Source: a virus
Length of the DNA stretch: 38,915 nucleotides
IMG/VR virus record: IMGVR_UViG_3300044823_000367
Coordinates: 1-38,915 of that record
Strand: one strand, 5' to 3'
Shown here: one piece after another, positions 1 through 8,119 of the stretch
Layout of the letters: the number at the start of each line of letters is the position of its first letter
Numbering within the stretch: position 1 is the first letter of the stretch
The notes under the pieces: model-generated
What the model was told of the DNA's origin: nothing
Database searches by the model: none
Seen by the model: the letters and a program-made list of their open reading frames with translations, nothing else
Translations under genes and position numbers: made by a program

Positions 1-127
1 ACACCGTGCGAATCGCTCGGTGCTGCCTGGTGAGGCTTCGGGATTGCCCAGCCCGCGACCCAGGAAACGGCTGCGTACGTTTCGACGTGCCTCCGAAAGC
101 TCCGCCCTTTAGGGCGGGGTTGATTAC
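1..127. repeat. Left terminal inverted repeat, telomere-like
   Basis: These 127 bases are a perfect inverted copy of 38789-38915; identity stops after GATTAC. The repeat is a chain of palindromes: CACCG/CGGTG at 2-6 and 18-22 with inner GCG/CGC around an AAT loop, GCCT/AGGC at 25-36, GGG/CCC at 40-49, ACGT-TTCG-ACGT at 77-88, and CCGCCC-TTTA-GGGCGG at 102-117. Arrays of short terminal palindromes are known from protein-capped linear replicons such as Streptomyces plasmids. The innermost hairpin may also end leftward transcripts. That the molecule really ends here is inferred from symmetry. Confidence 0.93.
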
Positions 128-155
128 TTCTTGGGTAACTCCGGCGAGTCGGTCG

Positions 156-317
156 TCACGGGAGGCCGTCCTCCAGTACCGCCCGCACCGCGTCGCTCAG
201 CTTCGCCATCATGTTCTTCTTGCGCATCGCGACGAGGCGTCGCGTGAGCCTCTCGTAGAGCTCCGGCGGGATCCGGACGTGGATCGCGACGAGCTTCGGC
301 GGTGGGTTCCGTGCCAC
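156..317 (-). CDS. Ribbon-helix-helix DNA-binding protein, 53 aa
   Basis: A short frame next to the left repeat reads as a ribbon-helix-helix protein. It has a beta-strand-like VAIHVRIPPELYERL, followed by two helices (LVAMRKKNMMAKLSDAVRAVLEDGL). This matches the CopG/Arc-type pattern: basic strand, then IPPEL, then helix-turn-helix. The GTG start at 317 is the only reasonable initiator after the in-frame stop of the fibre gene upstream (351-353). No clear ribosome site is visible, so it may be translated by read-on from the fibre transcript. Such proteins usually repress their own promoter or bind replicon ends; its place beside the telomere-like repeat fits either. The start is uncertain. 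Confidence 0.66.
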   Translation of the reverse strand: MARNPPPKLVAIHVRIPPELYERLTRRLVAMRKKNMMAKLSDAVRAVLEDGLP

Positions 318-350
318 GGAAGAGACGGTACACGCGGCTACGCGGCTACG

Positions 351-1508
351 TCAAGTGCCCTGCATGATCACCATCGGCTGCTCAGCAGCCGTCGCGCCGG
401 TTCGGATGTAGCTCGCCGTGTTTGAGAGACCGAACGATACGGGGAGAGCTGCGGTCGTCGCCTGGGAGTACCCGTTGAGCATCAGGTTGCTCATCGCGGC
501 GACCTGGCCGCTGGAGATGGCGGGCTGCTGCGCCGGACCGTAGTAGCTCATGGACGCCGAGTTCTGCGTCGAGATCCACCACGCGAAGAGGTAGGGGCCC
601 GGTGTAATGGACCACGAGTTGACGGACATTTGCTGATAGTTGATGCCCGTGTTGCTCGAGAGCGCTGCGCCGCTCGTCCAGGTGATGTTGGTGCTACCCG
701 ACGAGGCGAGGCTGAGCGCCGTCCCCCCGTTGAGGGTGTAGACCGCCGCGGAGACCGACAGGCCGCCCGAAGAGTTGGTGGCGGCGTTGTGCACCGACGC
801 GAGCCAGAGCAGGTTGGTGACCGTGATGGCGTACGGGATGATGAGCGGCTGGAAGAAGAGCGTGCCCTGCCCGCCGGTCATGGCGGTCGCCGGTCCGCCG
901 TTCGACCAGGACGAGATCCCGCCGTTCTGCGCCGTCACCGTCGACCCGTTCAGGCCGAAAGAGATCCCGTTCGAGTTCGAGAAGACAACGTTCGAGAGAT
1001 TGTTCGACGTCGTGCCGGCCGAGACGTTGATGCTCGCTGCCGCGCTCGGTGCGACCGACGCCGTGACCGTGCTGCCGTTCAGCCCGAATGTGACACCGTT
1101 CAAGTTCGAGAAGACGACGTTCGATAGGTTCTGGCTCGTCGTGCCAGCCGAGACGTTGATCGACCCCTGCGAGCTCGCGACCGTGACGCTGGCCGTGACG
1201 GTGGAACCGTTCAGACCGAACGAGACGTTGTTTGAGTTCGAGTAGACGACAGCCGAGAGGTTCTGACTCGTCGTGCCGGCCGAGATGTTGACGTTCGAGA
1301 GCAGCGTGCCGTTGCCGTTCGGCAGCCAGAGGGTTTGGTTACTGGAGTTGCTCCACGCCAGGGCCAGCGAACCGCCACTGTTGCTCATCCCGAGCGTGAT
1401 CGTGCTCGCGGCCGCGTCGCCGATGTCGAACATCGGGCCCAGGTGGTACAGCGTGTCCTGCGAGAGCTGGACGAGGTCTTGGAAGTTTCCTGTCGTAACG
1501 GGGGGCAT
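351..1508 (-). CDS. Fibre/adhesin protein with SFGLNGSTVTAS repeats, 385 aa
   Basis: The protein has three parts. The N-terminus (about 1-30) carries the motif TTGNFQDLVQLSQDTLYHLGP, nearly identical to that of the gene at 2227-3693, so it is probably a shared anchor. The middle (about 70-200) holds three copies of a roughly 40-residue repeat, NxSAGTTSxNLSxVVxSNxNxVxFGLNGSTVTAS, rich in Asn, Ser, Thr and Gly as in trimeric phage fibres. The C-terminal half looks like a beta-sandwich tip (VYTLNGG, TWTSGAA, TPGPYLFAWW) also found in the gene at 3701-4948. It is the last of four leftward fibre genes. A role in host surface recognition is inferred; no enzyme motif is visible. Confidence 0.78.
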   Translation of the reverse strand: MPPVTTGNFQDLVQLSQDTLYHLGPMFDIGDAAASTITLGMSNSGGSLALAWSNSSNQTLWLPNGNGTLLSNVNISAGTTSQNLSAVVYSNSNNVSFGLNGSTVTASVTVASSQGSINVSAGTTSQNLSNVVFSNLNGVTFGLNGSTVTASVAPSAAASINVSAGTTSNNLSNVVFSNSNGISFGLNGSTVTAQNGGISSWSNGGPATAMTGGQGTLFFQPLIIPYAITVTNLLWLASVHNAATNSSGGLSVSAAVYTLNGGTALSLASSGSTNITWTSGAALSSNTGINYQQMSVNSWSITPGPYLFAWWISTQNSASMSYYGPAQQPAISSGQVAAMSNLMLNGYSQATTAALPVSFGLSNTASYIRTGATAAEQPMVIMQGT

Positions 1509-1538
1509 ACGTCACATCCTATCTTGTTTCTGACGCTT

Positions 1539-2213
1539 CTACGCGGCCCAGTACGGGACGGAGATTCCGCCTCCAGGTGGACCGATCACCGCTAAGTTGG
1601 CGTTCCAGTTGTTGTTGCCAACGGTAAAGGTGGCCGTGACCAAGCCGCCCGCGCTCGACAGAAGCTCCTCGTCGAACCAGAAGCTCTGGTTATTGACGAG
1701 CGTGTAGCCGCTTCCTGGGGCCGAGATCTGGCCGACCGCAAAGCCGCCTCCGTACTGCAGGTCGCCAGGCTGAGCGGTGACCGCGCCGCTCACCGCGGCC
1801 GTCGAGTTGCCGGTGTTCCCGCCGTTGCCCGCGACGTTCCGTACGACGACTCCTGAGCCAGCGCTGCAGTTGTACTCGATAGCCTGGACGGAGAGATTGA
1901 TCCCTGAAACCGTGATGACCACGTTGATCGCATCGGTCCCCGGGGCGATATTCGTGGCGATGTAGATCGCTTGCCACTGCGTTGAGCTCGAGTTTTGCGT
2001 CGGGCCGCTGACAAGCAGGTACTGTCCCGACGGCGCGCCTGGCGCGCTATTGCCGAGCGTGTCCGTGACGCTCGAAATTGCACCCGACCCGCGCCAAGAG
2101 ATCGTCGCGATAATGAAGTTCCCCGCCGTGACAGGCGAGGCAAAGTTGCCGCTCGAGAAATTTGTCCCTGAGCTGCCGCTCGAGCCTTTGGCTTGCGCGC
2201 GAGTGAAGCTCAC
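1539..2213 (-). CDS. Beta-rich surface protein of unknown function, 224 aa
   Basis: This protein lies between two repeat-type fibre genes and is transcribed with them. It is rich in Ser, Gly, Asn and Thr with alternating hydrophobic strands (FIIATISWRG, INVVITVSGINLSVQAIEYN, ATFTVGNNNWNANLAVIG), which suggests a beta-sandwich. It lacks the SAGTTS repeats of its neighbours and has no signal peptide, membrane segment or catalytic motif that I can see. A receptor-binding or decoration role fits the context but is inferred. The 13-base gap to the next gene upstream indicates one transcript. Confidence 0.68.
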   Translation of the reverse strand: MSFTRAQAKGSSGSSGTNFSSGNFASPVTAGNFIIATISWRGSGAISSVTDTLGNSAPGAPSGQYLLVSGPTQNSSSTQWQAIYIATNIAPGTDAINVVITVSGINLSVQAIEYNCSAGSGVVVRNVAGNGGNTGNSTAAVSGAVTAQPGDLQYGGGFAVGQISAPGSGYTLVNNQSFWFDEELLSSAGGLVTATFTVGNNNWNANLAVIGPPGGGISVPYWAA

Positions 2214-2226
2214 GTAGGACCCCTTG

Positions 2227-3693
2227 CTAGAACACTGTCAAAGAGGCGTTGTTGGCCATGACGAGGTGGGGGGAGAAGCCCGCCACGGACGCCGTCTTCT
2301 GAAGCTGGTTGCTCCCGATACTCGCCGGGAGCGCAGCGGTCTGCGCGGTGTAGATGCCGTAGAATGGCGCTGCGCCGTTCGAGGTCCCCGTGAGGTTCGA
2401 AACGCCGAGTAGCCCGCTTCGCTGCCCCGTAGAGAACATGAACGCTCCCGCCATCGATCCCGTCTGCGCCAGCGCCCCCGAGGAGGACCAGAACCACGCC
2501 ATCCAGTACCGAGATCCGTAACGGAAGACCGGACTCGAGGACCAGTTCGCGGAACCGAAAGAGGCGTACCGGAAGCCGCCGGCGAACCCGGTCGAGTTGC
2601 TCGCCCCGTTGGCGCCGAAACCGAAGCTAACGCTCGCCGAGTTCAAGAGGCTGAGGGTCGACGCGTTCAGCGTGTAGATCCCGAGAAACCACTTGCTCGT
2701 GAAGGCGACGCTCATCGTCGCGGTCGATCCCGAGATGGAAACGTCAGGGAAGAAACACGTGTTCGCCGTGATGTCGGCCGGGAAGAGCATCCCGTAGCCA
2801 TGGAGCGGCGCGACGAAGAGCGTCGACACCGACCCCGTGAAGTTCGAGATCGCACCCATGGCGCCCGAGCCCGTGGCGTCGGGTTGGGCCATCGCGATGT
2901 TGTCGTACCAGTCGTTGGTGAGATTCGCGCTCGCGGTGATGGTCGAACCGTTCAGCCCAAAGCTCACGTTGTTCGAGTTGGAAAGCGTCACCGCGGAGAG
3001 ATTGTTCGAGGTTGTGCCCGCGCTGAAGTTGACGCTAGCGACCGATCCGACAACGGCCGACGCCGTGATGGTCGAACCGCTAAGACCCCACGTCACGCCG
3101 CCGCCGTTCGAGAAGACGAGGTTCGACAGGTTGTTTGAGGTCGTGCCGGCGGAGATGTTGACGTTCGTCAGCGACGTCGCCACCGAGGCCGTCAGTGTCG
3201 AACCGTTCAAACCGAACGACACTCCATTCGAGTTCGAGAGAGTGATGGCTGGCAGAAGGTTACTCGTCGTACCGGCCGAGAAATTCACACCTGCGGCGGC
3301 TACCGTCGCGGTGACGACCGATCCACTCAACCCAAAGCTGACGCCGTTCGAGTTCGAGAGTGTGAAGGCGCTGAGGTTTTGGCTCGTCGTGCCGGCCGAG
3401 AGATTGACCCAGGCCGATGCGGTGATGGTCGACCCGGCGAGACCAAAGCTAAGGTTGTTGGAGTTCGAGAGCGTGACCGCCGTCGCGAGGGTCCCGCCGC
3501 CTGTAGGTAGCCACGCCGTGGCGTTGCCGGTCGCGACCCCAACGACCTCGATCACACCCGCGGTGTTGTTGAATCCGATGCTCGCTGACGACCCGACCGA
3601 TGTGTTCCCGATCTCGAGGTCCGGCCCCACGTAGTAGAGGGTGTCCTGCGAGAGCTGGACGAGATCCTCGAAGCCTCCGGTGGTGATGGGCAT
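2227..3693 (-). CDS. Fibre/adhesin protein with SFGLNGSTITAS repeats, 488 aa
   Basis: This is a paralogue of the gene at 351-1508. The N-terminus (TTGGFEDLVQLSQDTLYYVGP) is almost the same anchor. From about residue 70 to 250 it carries at least five repeats of the form NxSAGTTSxxLxxxxLSNxNGVSFGLxGSTxTAS. The C-terminal region (about 260-488) differs from the other fibre tips and is aromatic-rich (FRYASFGSANWSSSPVFRYGSRYWMAWFW). A common anchor with different tips is what is expected of fibres that dock on one base but bind different receptors. The extra repeats would make this fibre longer than its paralogues. Confidence 0.78.
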   Translation of the reverse strand: MPITTGGFEDLVQLSQDTLYYVGPDLEIGNTSVGSSASIGFNNTAGVIEVVGVATGNATAWLPTGGGTLATAVTLSNSNNLSFGLAGSTITASAWVNLSAGTTSQNLSAFTLSNSNGVSFGLSGSVVTATVAAAGVNFSAGTTSNLLPAITLSNSNGVSFGLNGSTLTASVATSLTNVNISAGTTSNNLSNLVFSNGGGVTWGLSGSTITASAVVGSVASVNFSAGTTSNNLSAVTLSNSNNVSFGLNGSTITASANLTNDWYDNIAMAQPDATGSGAMGAISNFTGSVSTLFVAPLHGYGMLFPADITANTCFFPDVSISGSTATMSVAFTSKWFLGIYTLNASTLSLLNSASVSFGFGANGASNSTGFAGGFRYASFGSANWSSSPVFRYGSRYWMAWFWSSSGALAQTGSMAGAFMFSTGQRSGLLGVSNLTGTSNGAAPFYGIYTAQTAALPASIGSNQLQKTASVAGFSPHLVMANNASLTVF

Positions 3694-3700
3694 GTGCGGC

Positions 3701-4948
3701 TCAGTGCGTCCCGAAGAGTATAGCGCCAGGCTGGAGGAGCGCGGAGAATCCAGTACGCGCGTACCCCGTGTCAGTGGCCGCGAGGGTGTTCGGGAGCGCG
3801 TGCGCGCTGCTCACGGAGGAACCTGGTAGAAATTGGCTGGTCTCGACGCCGTCGAACCCGCCGACGATGTTCAGGCCTGCCCGCCCAAAAACATTCACCG
3901 TCTCCCCGTTCGCCGTCGAGAACCCCCACGCGAACAGGTAGTCCCCGGGCGTCATCACATAGCTGACCGGCAAAGTGCGGTAGCGAGTCCCGCTCGCACC
4001 ACCGTAGACGCTCGAGGCGGTCGTCGCTGCGCCGCTCGTCCACGACAGCCCACGCGACGCGGACGAGACAAGCGACGCCACGGTCCCGCTCATCGTGTAG
4101 ACCGCGTGACTGACGGTGAGCGCGCCAGAAGATCCAGACGATCCAGCGATGGCGGCCAAGATTGCCAACTGGGTCGCCGAGATATTCATGGGCAGAGACA
4201 GTTTTTGAAACGACAGCGCGGCCTGGACGATGGGGAAGTGGGTCACGAAGTCGGCGTCCTGCGAGAACGCGAACACGCTGCCCGCGCCAGCTCCCACGCT
4301 GGCTGTGATCGTGGACCCATCCAACCCGAACGAGACGCCGTTCGAGTTCGAAAAGACGACGTTCGAGAGGTTCTGGCTCGTCGTGCCGGCCGAGACGTTG
4401 ATGGCCGCCAGTGCGGCGATCGACGCCGTGACCGTGCTGCCATCCATACCGAACGAGACGCCGTTCGAGTTCGAGAAGGCGATCGTACCGATCGACACCG
4501 ACGACCCAGCCGCCGAGATGGCGATAGGGCTGATGCCCACGCTCACCACCACTTCGGCGCCCGACTGGTCGAGCAGACGCCAGTCGTTCTCGTCGGTCCA
4601 CTGCAGGCAGTACCCTGCAGGCAAGACGAACACCCCACCGAGACCGGGCGTCATCGTCGTCGTCACGCCCTTGATCGTGCGGGTCACCGCGATCGGGTTG
4701 GCGACGGCTGGGTCCTTGTTGACGATCGTGAGGGTCTTGACGTTCCTGGCAACGGTGGGAGCACTCGGACCCGGAGCAATCACCTGCGTCGTCGCGCTCG
4801 TGAACGGGGTGTTCTGTCCGTCGGGCAGGATCGGCGCCAGCGGCGAGCCGGGACCCATGTCGATCCAGCTCGCGGAGACGTCGATGGGAGCCGATCCGTA
4901 GGTCGTCAGCGAGACGCTGTCCGCCGTTGCCCTGAGGATGATCGTCAC
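3701..4948 (-). CDS. Fibre-related protein with distinct N-terminal domain, 415 aa
   Basis: The first 130 residues differ from the other fibres (MTIILRATADSVSLTTYG, then a beta-rich domain with CLQWTDENDWRLLDQSG), so this protein probably attaches in another way. It then carries two SNSNGVSFGxDGSTxTAS repeats (about 155-240) and a C-terminal tip shared with the gene at 351-1508 (VSHAVYTMSG, SWTSGAA, TPGDYLFAWGF). The start is a GTG at 4948; no strong ribosome site precedes it. Being first in the fibre group, it sits just downstream of the palindromes at 4955-5023. Host binding is inferred from repeat architecture only. Confidence 0.76.
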   Translation of the reverse strand: MTIILRATADSVSLTTYGSAPIDVSASWIDMGPGSPLAPILPDGQNTPFTSATTQVIAPGPSAPTVARNVKTLTIVNKDPAVANPIAVTRTIKGVTTTMTPGLGGVFVLPAGYCLQWTDENDWRLLDQSGAEVVVSVGISPIAISAAGSSVSIGTIAFSNSNGVSFGMDGSTVTASIAALAAINVSAGTTSQNLSNVVFSNSNGVSFGLDGSTITASVGAGAGSVFAFSQDADFVTHFPIVQAALSFQKLSLPMNISATQLAILAAIAGSSGSSGALTVSHAVYTMSGTVASLVSSASRGLSWTSGAATTASSVYGGASGTRYRTLPVSYVMTPGDYLFAWGFSTANGETVNVFGRAGLNIVGGFDGVETSQFLPGSSVSSAHALPNTLAATDTGYARTGFSALLQPGAILFGTH

Positions 4949-4954
4949 TGGCGC

Positions 4955-5023
4955 AGCTTATCGTACAAGCTACGTCCGCGCGCTAGACACGTCCTCTGGG
5001 ACGCGTGTCCGGATGCTATCCGG
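4955..5023. promoter_or_regulatory. Two palindromes ahead of the fibre operon
   Basis: The 108-base gap between the HepT-like gene and the first fibre gene contains AGCTT-N7-AAGCT (4955-4971) and CCGGAT-GCT-ATCCGG (5009-5023). The first lies 7 to 23 bases upstream of the GTG start at 4948, where a leftward -10 box would fall, so it could be an operator. The second could be a small terminator for the toxin-antitoxin transcript or another operator. No convincing -35/-10 pair is visible. Confidence 0.35.
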
Positions 5024-5056
5024 CTACCGAACGGCGAACGAATCCCATTCCATCCC

Positions 5057-5452
5057 TCATGATCTGAGGGGCCTCCGCGATGTTCGTGACGTCCACTCAT
5101 CGACGACGCCACCACCGGGCATCGTTGCGTTCAGTTTCTTCACGAGTGTCGGGACGTCTCGCGTGGCAGCCCCCCAAACCATCTCAAGATCCACCTCCCA
5201 GTATTGGTGGACCACGACGTTCCTTATCCCGATGATCTGGGTCCACGGGATCGTTGGGTGCTTCGCGCGAAAAACCGGGGACAACTTCGACGCAGCCTCG
5301 CCCACGATACCGACCTGCCGGATGACCGCGTCCTGGACCATCGCGTCGCGTTTACTTAGGAAGTCGTCCTTGGCTACGCCGCGGACGTACCCGCGGATGC
5401 TGTCGGCCGCGATCAGGATGTCGTCGATGAACGCCCGGTCTGTTCGCTTCAC
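5057..5452 (-). CDS. hepT: HepT-like HEPN ribonuclease toxin, 131 aa
   Basis: The protein is the size of HepT/DUF86 toxins and carries their active-site motif Rx4HxY: R77-N-V-V-V-H82-Q-Y84 (RNVVVHQYW). Conserved surroundings include AVIRQVGIVGEAASKLS and PTIPWTQIIGIRN. In the family, HEPN dimers cut RNA and are held inactive by MntA, which adds AMP to the tyrosine of this motif. The gene overlaps the end of the nucleotidyltransferase gene by four bases, the normal order for a MntA-HepT pair. It probably serves element maintenance or defence. The last 15 residues (TSRTSRRPLRS) look like an unusual basic tail. Confidence 0.85.
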   Translation of the reverse strand: MKRTDRAFIDDILIAADSIRGYVRGVAKDDFLSKRDAMVQDAVIRQVGIVGEAASKLSPVFRAKHPTIPWTQIIGIRNVVVHQYWEVDLEMVWGAATRDVPTLVKKLNATMPGGGVVDEWTSRTSRRPLRS

Positions 5453-5946
5453 TGGAGCACCCCGGTGAGTCTCGCGCGACCGTTCTCGTAAATCACGCGC
5501 TCGTCCTCCAGGATGGACCGCTTGCGGTGCGGGTTCTTGCTGTTCTCGATCAGGGATCGCTTGATGAAGTCCACGCGTCGACCGAACAGGTCTGCCAGGG
5601 CGTCGTTCGCCGCCACGAAGCTGCTCAGCGTGCCGAGGTGTCCCGCCTCTGGCTCGTACAGGACGTCGACGTCGCTGGCCGGTCCGAAGTCGTCACGCAC
5701 GACGGACCCGAAGAGCGACAGACGCTTGATGTGATGCTTCTTGCAGAGGCGCGCGAGCCGACGCGGGTCGACACGAGGTTTCAATGTCGGACCCTTCGTC
5801 GGTGACGCTGCCGGAGTCGACATGACCGCGACTACATGACCGTTGCGTAGGATCTCGATCGGACCGTCCGTGTCGAGATTGCGCAGAACGTTGAACAGCT
5901 CTCGACGCAGCGAGCTGGCGTCTACCTGGAGTAGCGGTTGACCCAT
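5449..5946 (-). CDS. mntA: MntA-like nucleotidyltransferase with Phd-like N-terminus, 165 aa
   Basis: Residues 80-94 hold the minimal nucleotidyltransferase signature GSx10DxD (G80-S81, then D92 and D94), with a likely third carboxylate at D126 (RRVDFIK). In MntA proteins this fold AMPylates and silences HepT, encoded next. Unusually, residues 1-45 resemble a Phd/YefM antitoxin (VDASSLRRELFNVL, then PIEILRNGHVVAVMS), giving a Phd-nucleotidyltransferase fusion that could bind DNA and autoregulate. I place the start at the ATG at 5946 rather than a TTG at 5979, because a promoter (TTGCGC, 16 bases, TACACT) ends just before it and would give a leaderless mRNA. Function follows from motifs and pairing. 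Confidence 0.82.
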   Translation of the reverse strand: MGQPLLQVDASSLRRELFNVLRNLDTDGPIEILRNGHVVAVMSTPAASPTKGPTLKPRVDPRRLARLCKKHHIKRLSLFGSVVRDDFGPASDVDVLYEPEAGHLGTLSSFVAANDALADLFGRRVDFIKRSLIENSKNPHRKRSILEDERVIYENGRARLTGVLQ

Positions 5947-5950
5947 GCCA

Positions 5951-5995
5951 AAGTGTACATCGACGGGTGATCCGCGCAAGCCATCGTGTACATCT
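5951..5995 (-). promoter_or_regulatory. Promoter with paired GTGTACATC operators for mntA-hepT
   Basis: GTGTACATC occurs twice in the same orientation, at 5953-5961 and 5986-5994, 33 bases apart (about three helical turns). Each holds the palindrome TGTACA. On the minus strand the proximal copy overlaps a plausible -10 (TACACT) and the distal copy lies just upstream of the -35 (TTGCGC). This is the layout expected for repression by an autoregulating antitoxin, here perhaps the Phd-like N-terminus of the first gene. The -10 lies 5 bases before the ATG, so the transcript would be leaderless. Confidence 0.5.
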
Positions 5996-6009
5996 AGCGT
6001 TTCTTCCCT

Positions 6010-8112
6010 CTAAAGTACGGCCGCCGGCACGGCGCCGGAACCAGGCGCGAGCGCGCTGAGCGCTGCGTTGAGCGCCCCTTCAGTCTCGCCCGTGTACTTA
6101 CCATCGGTCGCGATCTGCGAGTCAGAGCTCGCCGCGTTCCACGCTTGCTGGAAGCTCATCACCGATCGTGTGGCCCCCTGAGGCACGCTGCGCCGCAAGG
6201 AGCTGAGGAGGTCGAGCGCCATCGCCTTGAGCACGTCGTCGTCCGCGCCGCCGACGCCGGCCACACCGACGCACGGTCGCACCGTGACGAGGCGCGGACC
6301 TCCGAGACTGATCAGGTAGAGACCGCCGTCCGCGCCGCGGACCGCGACAGGGTCACCGGCAGCACCGATGATCGTGGTGCGCGCGGCCGGCAGGAGCTCG
6401 TCGGGGAAGTCGATCGGGTCACCCCAGGCAGCACACGCAGCTTCGCCTGCCGTCACGACGACGTACGGCCACCAGACGCCACCACCCCAGCCGCGCGCGC
6501 CGTACCCCCAACCGCGACCGCGGAATGCAGGGCGACCGCCTGGACTCCAGCCCCCGCGACCTCCACGACCTCCACCACCGTGACCCCCGCCGCCGTGACC
6601 ACCACCACCGTGATCGAGATCACCGACGCCAGCAGTCGTGCCGGCAGCCGATGTAGATGCGGTCGGGTAGGGACCGTACGAACCCACTGCCGTCGGCGAC
6701 GCAGACTTCGCGCTCGCGAACTTCTGTAGGCTGAGGCGGATCGGGTGACTCGCCGGGCTCGTCGCGGGTGCGGCGCCTGGCTGGTACGACAGGCCAGCCG
6801 GTGCGGGCATGTCCGTCTTGATCTTGCCGAAGTTGGTCGCGACGTTCCAGGCGTCTTTGTAGCTGTCGCCGAGCGCGGACGACGCGACAGCGTTCGCGAG
6901 CTTGGTCGGGTCGCCGCCGGCCTGCGCCGCGACGATCGCGGCCTGGACCGAGCTAGGCGACAGCCCGGGCACCTGACTGAGCACCTGATCGGGGCTGGCG
7001 CCGGACTTGATCGCGGTGACGGCGGACTGGATCGCGGCCGTCGGCACGGAGCCGCCCGCCTGCTGCGCGGCCTGGGTCAGGATCTGCGTGGGGTCACCAC
7101 CGCCCTGCGCCACCGTCTGCGCCACCTGCGCGGCCGCCTGGACAGCACCACCAGGCAGGGTGATCCCGAACTTCTGCGAGGCCTCGTTGACGCTCGAGGT
7201 GACCGCGGACACGATCCCGGACGTGTTTCCGCTGACGACCGCTTGCGCGAGCTTGCCCGCTGAGACGAAACCGTTGACGTCCTGCTTGAGCGCCTCACCG
7301 AGATCGCCGCCGGTCAGGAGTGCAGCGGTCAGGTTGGCGCCTGGGATGTGCAGTGCGTCGGCGACCGCTCGGATGTCACCAACCCCCTGCTTTACAGCCT
7401 CCCACGCTTTCCCGAGGGCGCTGCCGAGGTCGAAACCGTGACCCGGTGGCGGTCCGCTCGTCGTCCAGTTGACGGTGTCCGAGGACCAGCGCGAGTCCTT
7501 GCCCTTGTAGATGACGAGGTTGCCGTCGTCCTGTACGCGGGCCGTGGCTCCTGGGTTTCCGTCCGTGCCGCTCGCCCAGAGCGATCCAGTGCCGGCCTGG
7601 TTCGGAGAGGTGCCCGCCGCGTAGACGACGAGGTTACCGTCCGCCTGCATGATCGCGGTCGCCCCGGGTTTGCCGCTCGTGCCGCTCGCCCAGAGCGCTT
7701 TTCCGGTGAGGTTGCCGCTCGCGTCCGTCTGCGGCTGCCCGTCGTAGAGAACGAGGTTGCCGTCGGGCTGCATGATCAGCGTGCCGCGACCGTTCGCCGA
7801 ATGGACGGACTGCCCGGACGTCAGCGTCTGCCCCGACTGGAGCGTGTCCGCGCCGGAGCCAACACCCACACCACGGACACCGACACCGAGAGCCTGACCC
7901 TCGTCCGGCTTCCACTCGCGCGGCCAGCACGCGAGACCGTCCACGCCCACGGAACCAGGGCGCGCGAGGCCGGTACCGAGCCGATCGCTTATCGATACGT
8001 TCGGGCCAGGGTCCGGTCCCCACGGGCGCGGCGGGCAGTTGTACGGGAGGGTCGGGCAAAAGTTCTCACCCACGCCGAACGAAACTGGGCGGCCGTTTCT
8101 GAAGATGGTCAT
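6010..8112 (-). CDS. Tagged B-lectin structural protein, 700 aa
   Basis: Residues 1-15 are the tag MTIFRNGRPVSFGVG shared by several proteins of this element. Residues 89-210 form a bulb-type lectin domain with three QxDxNxVxY mannose-binding motifs at 115-123, 156-164 and 194-202. A long Ala/Gln-rich helical region follows (about 220-450), then a Gly/His-rich linker (GGGGHGGGG type) and a C-terminal segment (SFQQAWN, DGKYTGETEGALNAAL) resembling a peptidoglycan-binding repeat. It is probably a large surface or vertex protein that binds sugars. The lectin part is nearly identical in DNA to that of the gene at 9112-10299. The gene ends the virion-membrane operon. Confidence 0.8.
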   Translation of the reverse strand: MTIFRNGRPVSFGVGENFCPTLPYNCPPRPWGPDPGPNVSISDRLGTGLARPGSVGVDGLACWPREWKPDEGQALGVGVRGVGVGSGADTLQSGQTLTSGQSVHSANGRGTLIMQPDGNLVLYDGQPQTDASGNLTGKALWASGTSGKPGATAIMQADGNLVVYAAGTSPNQAGTGSLWASGTDGNPGATARVQDDGNLVIYKGKDSRWSSDTVNWTTSGPPPGHGFDLGSALGKAWEAVKQGVGDIRAVADALHIPGANLTAALLTGGDLGEALKQDVNGFVSAGKLAQAVVSGNTSGIVSAVTSSVNEASQKFGITLPGGAVQAAAQVAQTVAQGGGDPTQILTQAAQQAGGSVPTAAIQSAVTAIKSGASPDQVLSQVPGLSPSSVQAAIVAAQAGGDPTKLANAVASSALGDSYKDAWNVATNFGKIKTDMPAPAGLSYQPGAAPATSPASHPIRLSLQKFASAKSASPTAVGSYGPYPTASTSAAGTTAGVGDLDHGGGGHGGGGHGGGGRGGRGGWSPGGRPAFRGRGWGYGARGWGGGVWWPYVVVTAGEAACAAWGDPIDFPDELLPAARTTIIGAAGDPVAVRGADGGLYLISLGGPRLVTVRPCVGVAGVGGADDDVLKAMALDLLSSLRRSVPQGATRSVMSFQQAWNAASSDSQIATDGKYTGETEGALNAALSALAPGSGAVPAAVL
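7561..7845 (-). repeat. Direct repeat copy 1 (B-lectin coding segment)
   Basis: About 280 bases here match 9945-10225 in the same orientation with only about seven differences by eye, while flanking DNA diverges sharply. Both copies encode the same lectin repeats. The near-identity includes silent sites, so the copies were duplicated recently or are kept alike by gene conversion. Confidence 0.85.
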
Positions 8113-8119
8113 GATGCTC

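Noticed and set aside
6-425. Open frames starting inside both terminal repeats with the same N-terminus
   Set aside because: The shared start is a by-product of the perfect repeat; the frames diverge at its edge and have no ribosome site or protein-like pattern.
351-4948. Regular direct repeats that look like a CRISPR or satellite array
   Set aside because: The repeats are in frame and encode the SFGLNGSTVTAS fibre unit; spacing varies and repeats are not identical.
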